Both the position numbers and the translations under genes were made by a program. A stretch of DNA of 6,384 nucleotides from Longicatena sp. (GTDB lineage: Bacteria > Bacillota_I > Bacilli_A > Erysipelotrichales > Erysipelotrichaceae). Shown in pieces: positions 1 through 6,289 of this stretch. The notes below the pieces were generated by a model. That model did not search any database. It saw nothing but the letters and a program-made list of their open reading frames with translations, and was not told the origin of the DNA. Numbering within the stretch: position 1 is the first letter of the stretch; each line of letters opens with the position of its first letter. Location: contig JAHHST010000076.1 in assembly GCA_020025055.1 (NCBI GenBank), forward strand, positions 1-6,384, read 5' to 3'.

Positions 1-53
1 AACTCACGTAGTCAGCTTGGAAGGCTGAAGTTCTACCATTGAACTACACCCGC
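1..53 (-). tRNA. tRNA-Gly (anticodon UCC), 3' part cut off by the window edge
   Basis: Read on the minus strand from position 53, the sequence gives a 7-nt acceptor strand GCGGGTG and TA at the 8-9 positions. A D-arm follows with stem GTTC/GAAC and loop AATGGTA. The anticodon stem is TCAGC/GCTGA, enclosing the loop CTTCCAA, so the anticodon is UCC (window 19-21), which reads GGA and other GGN glycine codons. The variable loop and the start of the T-stem (TGAG) are present. The rest of the T-arm and the 3' acceptor strand lie left of the window. The gene diverges from feoA and has its own promoter at 72-100. It may be the first gene of a tRNA cluster extending leftward, which cannot be seen here. 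Confidence 0.95.
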
Positions 54-71
54 ATCATTTGTTGCACTAAT

Positions 72-100
72 AATATACCATAGGCTTATAAATAAATCAA
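72..100 (-). promoter_or_regulatory. Sigma-A-type promoter for tRNA-Gly
   Basis: On the minus strand there is a -35 TTGATT (95-100) and a -10 TATATT (72-77) separated by exactly 17 bases. The -10 lies 18 bases upstream of the mature tRNA 5' end at 53, which leaves room for a short 5' leader removed by RNase P. Each hexamer matches the consensus at most positions and the spacing is optimal. Confidence 0.75.
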
Positions 101-102
101 GC

Positions 103-139
103 TTTTTGTTAAAAAAATAAATAATTTTTTTAACAAAAA
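103..139. repeat. Perfect 16-bp inverted repeat in the tRNA-Gly/feoA divergent region
   Basis: The arm at 103-118 (TTTTTGTTAAAAAAAT) is the exact reverse complement of the arm at 124-139, with a 5-base centre AAATA (119-123). All pairs are A:T except one G:C. No T-run follows either arm, so it does not look like an intrinsic terminator in either direction. It lies between the tRNA-Gly -35 element (ending at 100) and the feoA ribosome-binding site, and it overlaps possible feoAB promoter elements. That position fits a protein-binding operator, a cruciform-prone site or a stem in the feoA leader. The regulator cannot be named from sequence alone. Confidence 0.75.
106..134 (+). promoter_or_regulatory. 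Candidate feoAB promoter inside the inverted repeat (weak)
   Basis: TTGTTA (106-111) and TTTAAC (129-134) are 17 bases apart, and each matches the consensus hexamers at 4 of 6 positions. Transcription would start near 141, giving a leader of about 37 nt before the GTG start of feoA. The two elements sit in opposite arms of the 103-139 inverted repeat, so a protein bound there would block the promoter. Competing choices are TTAACA (130-135) with TATCTT (154-159), which would start transcription inside the ribosome-binding site, and TATAAA (87-92) without a good -35. The region is so AT-rich that chance matches are expected. Confidence 0.25.
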
Positions 140-143
140 CGAG

Positions 144-162
144 CTTAGGTACATATCTTAAG
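144..162. promoter_or_regulatory. Imperfect 19-bp palindrome upstream of feoA, possible metalloregulator operator
   Basis: CTTAGGTACATATCTTAAG has matching outer halves: CTTA at 144-147 is mirrored by TAAG at 159-162, and the G at 149 by the C at 157. The centre does not match. The left half TTAGGT resembles half-sites of DtxR/IdeR-family iron or manganese repressors, which commonly control feo operons, but the right half deviates and the spacing is shorter than the classic 19-bp DtxR box. It sits just before the feoA ribosome-binding site. The assignment is an inference from position and partial similarity. Confidence 0.25.
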
Positions 163-164
163 TT

Positions 165-170
165 AGGAGG
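165..170 (+). promoter_or_regulatory. Ribosome-binding site fixing the GTG start of feoA
   Basis: AGGAGG lies 7 bases before GTG at 178, which is ideal spacing. The next in-frame ATG is at codon 23, inside the conserved fold, so this site settles the use of GTG. AGGA (165-168) could also pair with TCCT (174-177), a 4-bp hairpin that might slightly mask the site. Confidence 0.85.
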
Positions 171-177
171 TGTTCCT

Positions 178-396
178 GTGACACTAAATCATGTTCCATT
201 ATTTCAAAAGGTAATTATTCAATCATTGCATCATGATATTCATATGAAAAGACGATTAATGGATTTAGGATTTATAAAAGGGAATTGTGTTGTTCCAATT
301 TTAAAATCTCCATCTAATGGGATGCGTCTTTATTTAGTGAAAGGCGGAAAAATTGCATTGCGAATATGCGATGAAAGAAAGATTGAAGTACGCTAG
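178..396 (+). CDS. feoA: FeoA, small SH3-like accessory protein of ferrous iron transport
   Basis: This is a 72-residue protein, the normal size for stand-alone FeoA. FeoA is a cytoplasmic beta-barrel protein thought to bind FeoB and support Fe(II) uptake. Family features seen are the helix-turn segment KRRLMDLGFIKGN (24-36), the proline/glycine turn SPSNG (44-48), and the closing strand with VKGGKIALR (54-62), which corresponds to the conserved 'G..ALR' region. There is no signal peptide or membrane segment. Translation starts at GTG, supported by AGGAGG 7 bases upstream. feoB begins 12 bases downstream, so the two are almost certainly co-transcribed. Control probably comes from the palindromic DNA upstream, but the regulator is not identifiable. 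The protein is intact. Sequence conservation in FeoA is low, so the adjacent feoB strengthens the call. Confidence 0.93.
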   Translation: MTLNHVPLFQKVIIQSLHHDIHMKRRLMDLGFIKGNCVVPILKSPSNGMRLYLVKGGKIALRICDERKIEVR

Positions 397-408
397 AGGA
401 GGAAAAAA

Positions 409-2520
409 ATGTTTTTTTATAAATTGAAAAAAGCAAATGATGAAATTAATGAATTATATCAGCATCCGGGATATACGATTGCTTTGTTAGGAAATCCAAA
501 TGTAGGAAAGAGTAGTGTATTTAATGTTCTTACGGGAATGAAGCAACATACAGGCAATTGGCCTGGTAAAACGGTGGAATTAGCAAAAGGGGTGTTTTCA
601 TATCATGATCAGCTGCATCATATTATAGATTTACCAGGTATATACTCATTACTAACTCATTCAAGTGAAGAAGAAGTTTCCAGAGATTTTATCTGTTTTG
701 AAGATTGTGATGTTTGCGTAGTTGTATGTGATGCAACGATGTTAGAGCGAAATTTAAATTTAGCCTTACAAGTTATGGAAATTACGAATAAGGTAGTTAT
801 TGCAGTAAATATGATGGATGAGGCAAAGGAGAAAAACATTGTTATTGATACTGGCGCACTATCATCAATTTTACAAGTGAGGGTGGTTGGAATTAGTGCA
901 CGGACGAAAGAAGGGTTTAAGGAATTAAAAGATGCCATAATGCAAACTGCATGTGAAAAAGAAAGTAAAACATGCGTAGTGCAATATCAAAAATTAGAAA
1001 AAAGCATAAATAGAATAGCACAGTGTATTCAGACAACATTTATAAATAAACGATTTTTAGCACTAAAGTTGCTTGACTCACAAGTTCATACAGAACGATT
1101 TTATGGAGATATTTTAAACGTTGAAGAAGTTATGAGTATAGTGAATGAAGAAAAGCAAGAATTAAAAAGAAATGGTGTATATGAGCATTTTGAAGAAATT
1201 GTTGTAGATGCACTACAGCAAAAAACATGTGATATTAGTAAAAGATGTATTAGCATTCATGATAAAAAATATTTAGATAAAGATATGAAATTGGATCGCA
1301 TTGTTACACATAAAATATGGGGATATATTTTAATGTTGATGTTATTAGCAATTGTTTTCTGGATTACGATTCAAGGAGCAAATATTCCAAGTGATGCATT
1401 AAGTAATATGTTCATGCATATAGAAGTATGGTTACATGAACAATGTGCGTATTTCCATGTGCATCCATTTATTGAGGGTGTTTTTGTAGATGGAATGGTG
1501 AAGATATCTGGATGGGTAATTTCGGTAATGTTACCGCCAATGGCAATATTTTTTCCAATGTTTACCTTATTAGAAGATTTTGGCTATTTACCCAGAGTAG
1601 CTTTTAATTTAGATGGATTTTTTCAAAAAGCAAATACTTGTGGAAAACAAGCACTCACGATGGCAATGGGATTTGGATGTAATGCGGTTGGTGTAAGTGG
1701 AGCTAGAATTATGGATAGTCCAAGAGAAAGGTTAATTGCTATTCTTACTAATGTATTTGTTCCATGTAATGGTCGTTTTCCAACGTTAATTAGCATTATT
1801 ACAATGTTTTTTTCAGGTTTATTAGTGAGCCCATGGAATGGCTTGTTGTCTTCTGTATTATTGACAATAGTAATTGTATTTTCTGTATTATTGACATTGG
1901 CTATATCACATTTATTATCACATACTTTATTAAAAGGAATTCCATCTAGTTTTACTTTGGAATTGCCACCGTATCGAAAACCAGAAGTAAAAAAAGTCAT
2001 TATTCGCTCTATTTTTGATCGTACTTTGTTTGTGTTAGGAAGAGCTGTGAGTGTTGCGATTCCAGCGGGAATTATAATATGGCTATTAGCAAATATTGAA
2101 TTTGAAGGATGTACATTATTAATGTATATATCTAATTTTTTAGATCCATTTGCTCATTTGATGGGATTAGATGGTGTGATTCTATTAGCATTTATTTTAG
2201 GATTTCCCGCGAATGAAATAGTTGTACCAATTATGATCATGATGTATATGGCGAATTCTACTATGATGGATATTACGGATTTAACAGTATTGAAATGTTT
2301 ATTTGTAGATAATGGATGGACATGGGTTACTGCAGTTTGTACAATTGTATTTGCAATAGCACATTTTCCATGTGCTACTACTTTATTGACCATTAAAAAA
2401 GAAACACAGAGTTGGAAGTGGACAAGTATTTCGTTTTTATTGCCTACAATCGTAGGAATTGTGCTATGTATCTGCATCCATGCAGGATTAGATTTGATTC
2501 TTCTGCTTTTGCACTTGTAA
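409..2520 (+). CDS. feoB: FeoB, GTPase-coupled ferrous iron permease
   Basis: This 703-residue inner-membrane transporter imports Fe(II), with an N-terminal cytoplasmic G-protein domain. G motifs are complete: G1 GNPNVGKS (28-35), switch I with HTGNWPGKT (47-55), G3 DLPG (74-77), G4 NMMD (134-137) and G5 SAR (163-165). A helical guanine-dissociation-inhibitor-like region follows (about 185-290). The membrane part from about 303 has roughly eight hydrophobic segments. The first Gate half contains LEDFGYLPRVAFNLD (388-402), GFGCNAVGVSG (421-431) and VPCNGRFP (451-458). The second contains GFPANEIVVP (598-607), and the C-terminal part has FPCATTLLTIKKET (653-666). The conserved Gate cysteines C424, C453 and C655 are present. 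The start has AGGAGG 6 bases upstream. No feoC follows. Codons differ from pheST, with many ATA (Ile) and AGA/CGA (Arg). FeoB homologues of this kind can prefer Mn(II), so Fe(II) is the likely but unproven substrate. Confidence 0.97.
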   Translation: MFFYKLKKANDEINELYQHPGYTIALLGNPNVGKSSVFNVLTGMKQHTGNWPGKTVELAKGVFSYHDQLHHIIDLPGIYSLLTHSSEEEVSRDFICFEDCDVCVVVCDATMLERNLNLALQVMEITNKVVIAVNMMDEAKEKNIVIDTGALSSILQVRVVGISARTKEGFKELKDAIMQTACEKESKTCVVQYQKLEKSINRIAQCIQTTFINKRFLALKLLDSQVHTERFYGDILNVEEVMSIVNEEKQELKRNGVYEHFEEIVVDALQQKTCDISKRCISIHDKKYLDKDMKLDRIVTHKIWGYILMLMLLAIVFWITIQGANIPSDALSNMFMHIEVWLHEQCAYFHVHPFIEGVFVDGMVKISGWVISVMLPPMAIFFPMFTLLEDFGYLPRVAFNLDGFFQKANTCGKQALTMAMGFGCNAVGVSGARIMDSPRERLIAILTNVFVPCNGRFPTLISIITMFFSGLLVSPWNGLLSSVLLTIVIVFSVLLTLAISHLLSHTLLKGIPSSFTLELPPYRKPEVKKVIIRSIFDRTLFVLGRAVSVAIPAGIIIWLLANIEFEGCTLLMYISNFLDPFAHLMGLDGVILLAFILGFPANEIVVPIMIMMYMANSTMMDITDLTVLKCLFVDNGWTWVTAVCTIVFAIAHFPCATTLLTIKKETQSWKWTSISFLLPTIVGIVLCICIHAGLDLILLLLHL

Positions 2521-2524
2521 TTTA

Positions 2525-2553
2525 TTGAAAAGTTATTTATAATTAACTAGAAT
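2525..2553 (+). promoter_or_regulatory. Sigma-A-type promoter for the pheST T-box leader
   Basis: The -35 TTGAAA (2525-2530) and the -10 TAGAAT (2548-2553) each match the consensus at 5 of 6 positions and are 17 bases apart. The predicted start near 2559-2560 coincides with the first base of T-box Stem I, which strongly supports the call. The -35 begins only five bases after the feoB stop codon. Confidence 0.85.
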
Positions 2554-2712
2554 ACGTTGATAAGGATAAGTAATAAAGAGGCTTTATTGCAAGAGAGGAT
2601 AAATGCAGGCTGAAAATTTATCTCAATAATCACTTTATGAATTCACCTTGGAGTGGGAGTAATGATCCCCCGTATAACACAACGGTTAACATGTGTTTTT
2701 ATAAGTAAGTGT

Positions 2713-2778
2713 GTCGTAAGATAAAACAGGATGGTACCGCCCTCGATTTATGGGTTCCTGTATCTTACGACTTTTTTT
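2713..2778 (+). terminator. Regulated intrinsic terminator of the pheST T-box
   Basis: GTCGTAAGATA (2713-2723) pairs perfectly with TATCTTACGAC (2761-2771) over 11 bp and is followed directly by seven Ts (2772-2778). After a 3-A bulge (2724-2726) the stem continues as CAGGA (2727-2731) with TCCTG (2756-2760). It should stop transcription before pheS unless uncharged tRNA-Phe stabilises the antiterminated form. Confidence 0.92.
2727..2760 (+). promoter_or_regulatory. T-box antiterminator with tRNA 3'-end binding bulge
   Basis: Helix A1 is CAGGA (2727-2731) with TCCTG (2756-2760). The 7-nt bulge is TGGTACC (2732-2738). Helix A2 is GCCC (2739-2742) with GGGT (2752-2755), closing a 9-nt loop. 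The first four bulge bases, UGGU, are complementary to ACCA, the 3' end expected for tRNA-Phe with discriminator A. The 5-bp helix, 7-nt bulge and short upper helix match the usual antiterminator layout. Here it shares A1 with the terminator stem rather than competing with it. Confidence 0.85.
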
Positions 2779-2785
2779 ATTCGAG

Positions 2786-2791
2786 AAAGGA
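2786..2791 (+). promoter_or_regulatory. Ribosome-binding site deciding the pheS start
   Basis: AAAGGA ends 9 bases before ATG at 2801. The other in-frame ATG at 2792 directly abuts this site, and the one at 2750 lies inside the terminator hairpin. The ATG at 2801 is therefore the only one with workable spacing. Confidence 0.75.
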
Positions 2792-2800
2792 ATGAATATC

Positions 2801-3844
2801 ATGGAAAAATTAACAAGTGTTAAAGAAGAAGGATTAGTAAAAATAGAAACTTGTGAAAATTTAGCAGATTTACAAGCACTACGAGTTCTTTATCTTGGTA
2901 AAAAGGGACCGATTCAAGAATTGATGAAATCAATGAAGGATTTACCAAAAGAAGAGCGTCCAGCGTTTGGACAGCAGGTAAATGAAGTGAAAGCTTTATT
3001 TGCAAATGCAATTGAAGAACGCAAACAGGTATTAGAAGTAAAAGAAATGGAAGAAAAAATCGAAAATGAAAAAATCGATATTACATTAGATGGACAAAAA
3101 CCAAGTTTAGGAAATCTTCATCCATTAATGCAAATTCAACAAGAAATTGAAGATTTATTTATTGGATTAGGGTATAAAGTTGCAGAAGGTCCAGAAGTTG
3201 AAGAAGATTATTATAACTTTGAACGTGCAAATATTCCAAAGGATCACCCTGCAAGAGATATGCAAGATACATTCTATATTAATGATGAAGAATTATTACG
3301 TACACATACAACTGCTGTACAAATGCGACAATTAGAGTATTATGCACAACAAAATCATCAATTACCAATCAAAGTAATTTGTCCTGGTAAAGTTTACCGT
3401 CGTGACGATGATGATGCAACTCATTCACACCAATTTATGCAATGTGAAGGATTAGTAGTTGCAAAAGATATTACCTTAGCAGATTTAAAAGGAACATTAG
3501 AATTTTTAGCTCAAAAAATGTTTGGAGAAAGCCGTACAATTCGTTTCCGTCCAAGTTATTTCCAATTTACAGAACCTAGTGTTGAAGTAGATGTTAGTTG
3601 TCATGTTTGTGGTGGTAAAGGATGTCCTGTATGTAAGGGAACAGGATGGATTGAAATTTTAGGTGCAGGAATGGTACATCCAAACGTATTACGTATGGCA
3701 GGATATGATCCAGAAGAATGCAGCGGTTTTGCTTTTGGTATTGGGGTTGAACGTGTTGCGATGTTAAAATATGGAATTAAAGATATTCGTGATTTCTATA
3801 CAAATGATCTTCGTTTCTTGAAGACATTTAATCGTTTTGAATAG
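2801..3844 (+). CDS. pheS: Phenylalanyl-tRNA synthetase alpha subunit
   Basis: This is the 347-residue catalytic subunit of the (alpha-beta)2 enzyme that attaches phenylalanine to tRNA-Phe in the cytoplasm, and its length is typical. Residues 1-90 form the charged, helical N-terminal coiled-coil arm that contacts tRNA. The class II synthetase core follows: motif 1 region HPLMQIQQEIEDLF (107-120) with GPEVEEDYYNF (130-140), motif 2 GKVYRRDDDDATHSHQF (196-212), and motif 3 GFAFGIGVERVAMLKYG (309-325). The alanine in GFAFGIG lies at the position known to shape the Phe pocket. A CxxC pair cluster at C267, C270, C275 and C278 is common in bacterial PheS. The reading frame is open further upstream through the terminator loop, but the ribosome-binding site fixes the start at 2801. 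pheT follows 11 bases later. Expression is governed by the tRNA-Phe T-box. Confidence 0.98.
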   Translation: MEKLTSVKEEGLVKIETCENLADLQALRVLYLGKKGPIQELMKSMKDLPKEERPAFGQQVNEVKALFANAIEERKQVLEVKEMEEKIENEKIDITLDGQKPSLGNLHPLMQIQQEIEDLFIGLGYKVAEGPEVEEDYYNFERANIPKDHPARDMQDTFYINDEELLRTHTTAVQMRQLEYYAQQNHQLPIKVICPGKVYRRDDDDATHSHQFMQCEGLVVAKDITLADLKGTLEFLAQKMFGESRTIRFRPSYFQFTEPSVEVDVSCHVCGGKGCPVCKGTGWIEILGAGMVHPNVLRMAGYDPEECSGFAFGIGVERVAMLKYGIKDIRDFYTNDLRFLKTFNRFE

Positions 3845-3848
3845 GAGG
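3843..3848 (+). promoter_or_regulatory. pheT ribosome-binding site overlapping the pheS stop codon
   Basis: AGGAGG shares AG with the TAG stop of pheS (3842-3844) and lies 7 bases before the pheT ATG at 3856. Ribosomes ending pheS sit on this site, which favours coupled translation and the 1:1 subunit ratio the enzyme needs. Confidence 0.85.
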
Positions 3849-3855
3849 TATACAT

Positions 3856-6261
3856 ATGATCATTAGTAAAAAATGGCTAGGACAATATATGGATTTATCT
3901 GACATTACTATTGAAGAAATGGCAGAACGCATTACAGATGCAGGGTTAGAAGTAGAAGGGGTATCTCACATGTCATGTGGGAATCATCTTGTAATTGGGA
4001 AGGTATTAAGTTGTGAAGATCATCCAGATAGCGACCATTTACATGTATGCCAAGTAGATTTAGGTGAAAAGGTAGAACAAATTGTATGTGGTGCACCAAA
4101 TGTTGCAGCTGGAAAAAAAGTTATTGTTGCTCGTGTTGGAGCAAAACTTCCTGATGGTGAAATTAAAGAAGGCGTTATTCGTGGAGTACCATCTAACGGA
4201 ATGCTTTGTTCATTACTTGAATTAGGTGTAGATGCACATATTTTAAGTGAAGAAAGTAAAAACGGTATTGAATTATTAGATGATGATGCTCCAGTAGGAA
4301 ATGAAGATCCATTAGGATATTTAGGATTAGATGATGCAATTTTAGATGTTGGATTAACTCCAAATCGTAACGATTGTATGTCTGCATGGTCAATGGCTTT
4401 AGAAACAGGAGCTATTTTACATAAAGAAGTTACTTTACCATATCAAGAAGGAAGTGCAAACGTTGGAAGTAGTACTCAATTAAAAGTATCTAGTGAAACA
4501 GGAAAATGTCCATTATTCTTAGGTAAGGTAATTAATGAAGTTACTATTAAACCTTCTCCGAAATGGATGAAAGAATTATTACTTGCTTCAGGAATTAAAT
4601 CAATTAATAACGTTGTTGATATTTCTAATATCGTAATGCTAGAAACAGGTCAACCATTGCATTTCTATGATATTCATGCAATTCCATCAAAAGAAATTAC
4701 TGTTAAAGATCATCAAGCAGGTACATATACAGCATTAGATGGTGTAGAGTACGAATTAAATGATGATGATATTGTTATCACGACAGAAGGAAAACCAATT
4801 GGTATTGCAGGTATTATGGGTGGAGATGATTCTAAAATTGAGGAATCAACAACAGGATTAATTATCGAGGCAGCAAGTTTTGATCATGTATCTATTAGAA
4901 ATTCTTCTCGTCGTTTAAATTTAAATACAGATGCCAGTATTCGCTTCCAAAAAGGAATTGAACCTAAAGCACCATTTAAAGCAATGGATCGTGCGGTACA
5001 ATTATTAATCGAATATGCTGATGCAAAGGGAATTGAAGAAACTGCTCAATATGGATCAGATAACTATACACCAGTTGAATTTGATGTAAATATTGCAAAA
5101 ATTAATAAATTATTAGGAACTGATTTTTCAGAAGAAGAAGTTCTACAAGTGTTAGACGAATTACATTTTGCACCTACAAAAATTAATGGAGATATTCATT
5201 TAGTAATTCCAAGCTATCGTACGGATATTAGTATGGAAGCCGATATTGCAGAAGAAGTTATCCGTATTTTGGGATATGATCGATTACCAAGTACACTGCC
5301 ATATATGCCAGCTACATTAGGTGCATTGGATCAGCGTCAACATATGCGTAGAAGATTACGTGATATTTTAAGTAATATTGGATATAACGAAGCTGTTACA
5401 TATTCATTAGTAAGTAAAAAACATATTGACGATGCAATTATGCCATGTAGTACAGATGTTGTAGAATTAGCTTCTCCAATGAGTGAAGATCGCCGTTATG
5501 TAAGAAATAGCATGTTACCATCACTACTTGGTAGTATCGCTTATAATCAAGCAAGAAATCAACAAGATGTTGCATTGTTTGAGTTAAGTAATGTGTATGG
5601 AAAAAAATATGTTGAAGAACGTATTGCAATAGCAGCAAGTGGTTCTTTACAAAAAAATCGTTGGCAAAAATTTAGTGTAGATGTAGATTTTTATACAATG
5701 AAAGGTCTAGCAGAAAGTATGTTAGAGGCATTAGGATTTACTGGTAATAGAGTAAGTGTTCGTGAAAATAAGTTGGACACAAAACACTTCCATCCATACC
5801 GTAGTGCAGAATTATATTTAGGAAGAGAATTACTAGGTATTTTTGGAGAAATTCATCCAGCTATGGCAAAAGAATATGGAATTGAAGATACTTATGGAAT
5901 GGAATTAAATTTAGAAATATTATTGAAAAATAAAGCTAGTAAAGTAAAATTTGTCGAAGTTAGTAAGTATCCAGCAGTATCTCGTGATTTAGCATTGGTT
6001 GTTAAAGAAGATGTTAAAGTAGCAGATATTATAAATAGTATCCGTAAGAATGGTAAATTAGGAAAAGAAAATATCATTCAAAATGTAGAAGTATTTGATG
6101 TTTACACAGGTGAACATGTAGAAAAAGGTTCTAAATCGATTGCATTATCTATCGTATTCCAATCAAATGATCGTACATTAAAAGATAAAGAAATTAATGA
6201 AATTTTTGATAAAATTTTAGAAACTTTGAAAAAAGATGTAAATGCACAATTAAGAGCATAA
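3856..6261 (+). CDS. pheT: Phenylalanyl-tRNA synthetase beta subunit
   Basis: At 801 residues this is a full-length bacterial beta subunit, which edits mischarged Tyr-tRNA-Phe, binds tRNA and completes the (alpha-beta)2 enzyme. Domains in order: an OB-fold tRNA-binding domain (about 40-150), with VIGKVLSCEDHPDSDHLHVC and VCGAPNVAAGKKV; the B3/B4 editing domain (about 210-385), with the GQPLHFYD stretch (265-272), GIAGIMGG (316-323), EAAS (338-341) and NTDASIRF (357-364); the B5 domain (about 405-475); a catalytically inactive synthetase-like core (about 480-690); and the C-terminal ferredoxin-fold anticodon-binding domain (about 703-800), with SKYPAVSRDLALV. H269, E338 and T358 appear to correspond to known editing-site residues, an alignment made by eye. 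The start has AGGAGG 7 bases upstream. The gene ends in tandem TAA TAA stops, followed by a hairpin and a terminator. Confidence 0.98.
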   Translation: MIISKKWLGQYMDLSDITIEEMAERITDAGLEVEGVSHMSCGNHLVIGKVLSCEDHPDSDHLHVCQVDLGEKVEQIVCGAPNVAAGKKVIVARVGAKLPDGEIKEGVIRGVPSNGMLCSLLELGVDAHILSEESKNGIELLDDDAPVGNEDPLGYLGLDDAILDVGLTPNRNDCMSAWSMALETGAILHKEVTLPYQEGSANVGSSTQLKVSSETGKCPLFLGKVINEVTIKPSPKWMKELLLASGIKSINNVVDISNIVMLETGQPLHFYDIHAIPSKEITVKDHQAGTYTALDGVEYELNDDDIVITTEGKPIGIAGIMGGDDSKIEESTTGLIIEAASFDHVSIRNSSRRLNLNTDASIRFQKGIEPKAPFKAMDRAVQLLIEYADAKGIEETAQYGSDNYTPVEFDVNIAKINKLLGTDFSEEEVLQVLDELHFAPTKINGDIHLVIPSYRTDISMEADIAEEVIRILGYDRLPSTLPYMPATLGALDQRQHMRRRLRDILSNIGYNEAVTYSLVSKKHIDDAIMPCSTDVVELASPMSEDRRYVRNSMLPSLLGSIAYNQARNQQDVALFELSNVYGKKYVEERIAIAASGSLQKNRWQKFSVDVDFYTMKGLAESMLEALGFTGNRVSVRENKLDTKHFHPYRSAELYLGRELLGIFGEIHPAMAKEYGIEDTYGMELNLEILLKNKASKVKFVEVSKYPAVSRDLALVVKEDVKVADIINSIRKNGKLGKENIIQNVEVFDVYTGEHVEKGSKSIALSIVFQSNDRTLKDKEINEIFDKILETLKKDVNAQLRA

Positions 6262-6266
6262 TAAAA

Positions 6267-6287
6267 GGAGGAAAATATATTTCCTCC
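6267..6287 (+). repeat. Small perfect hairpin just after pheT
   Basis: GGAGGAAA (6267-6274) pairs perfectly with TTTCCTCC (6280-6287) over 8 bp with loop ATATA. No T-run follows, so it is not a terminator by itself. It lies between the tandem stops of pheT and the terminator at 6290, where it could stabilise the mRNA 3' end. The arm contains a Shine-Dalgarno-like AGGAGG (6266-6271), but no credible start codon follows at suitable distance. Confidence 0.6.
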
Positions 6288-6289
6288 CC

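Larger units (their letters stand above)
2559..2778 (+). promoter_or_regulatory. T-box riboswitch leader specific for tRNA-Phe, controlling pheST
   Basis: The leader senses uncharged tRNA-Phe and permits readthrough into pheST. Stem I can be traced: AAGG (2562-2565) pairs with CCTT (2646-2649). The loop-E pair AGTA (2569-2572)/GAA (2639-2641) flanks the specifier. Helices 2573-2578:2633-2638 and 2584-2589:2624-2629 follow, then AGAGAG (2592-2597) and a distal hairpin 2598-2604:2616-2622 with GCAGGCTGAAA in its loop. The specifier triplet after GAA is TTC (2642-2644), a Phe codon. Stem II is GGG (2655-2657) with CCC (2667-2669) around an AGTA motif. An H-type pseudoknot follows: CCGT (2670-2673) with ACGG (2682-2685), and AACACA (2676-2681) with TGTGTT (2692-2697). 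The T-box core is AGGATGGTACCGCC (2728-2741). Its discriminator TGGT would pair with the ACCA end of tRNA-Phe. An intrinsic terminator ends the element. Confidence 0.95.

Noticed and set aside
103..139. Bidirectional intrinsic terminator
   Set aside because: The stem is almost wholly A:T with a single G:C pair, and neither direction has a T-run after the stem. There is also no gene entering it from either side, since the flanking genes diverge from it.
1623..2000. Minus-strand open frame of 125 codons inside feoB
   Set aside because: It lies fully opposite strongly conserved FeoB Gate sequence, has no ribosome-binding site and resembles no known family. It is a shadow frame, as are the other minus-strand frames at 657-938, 2154-2477, 2820-3011, 4193-4393, 5438-5638, 5892-6077 and 6102-6302.
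2750..2800. Upstream extension of pheS starting at ATG 2750 or 2792
   Set aside because: ATG 2750 is inside the T-box loop with no ribosome-binding site, and the added residues are hydrophobic filler from the terminator. ATG 2792 directly abuts the Shine-Dalgarno sequence. PheS homologues begin like the form starting at 2801.
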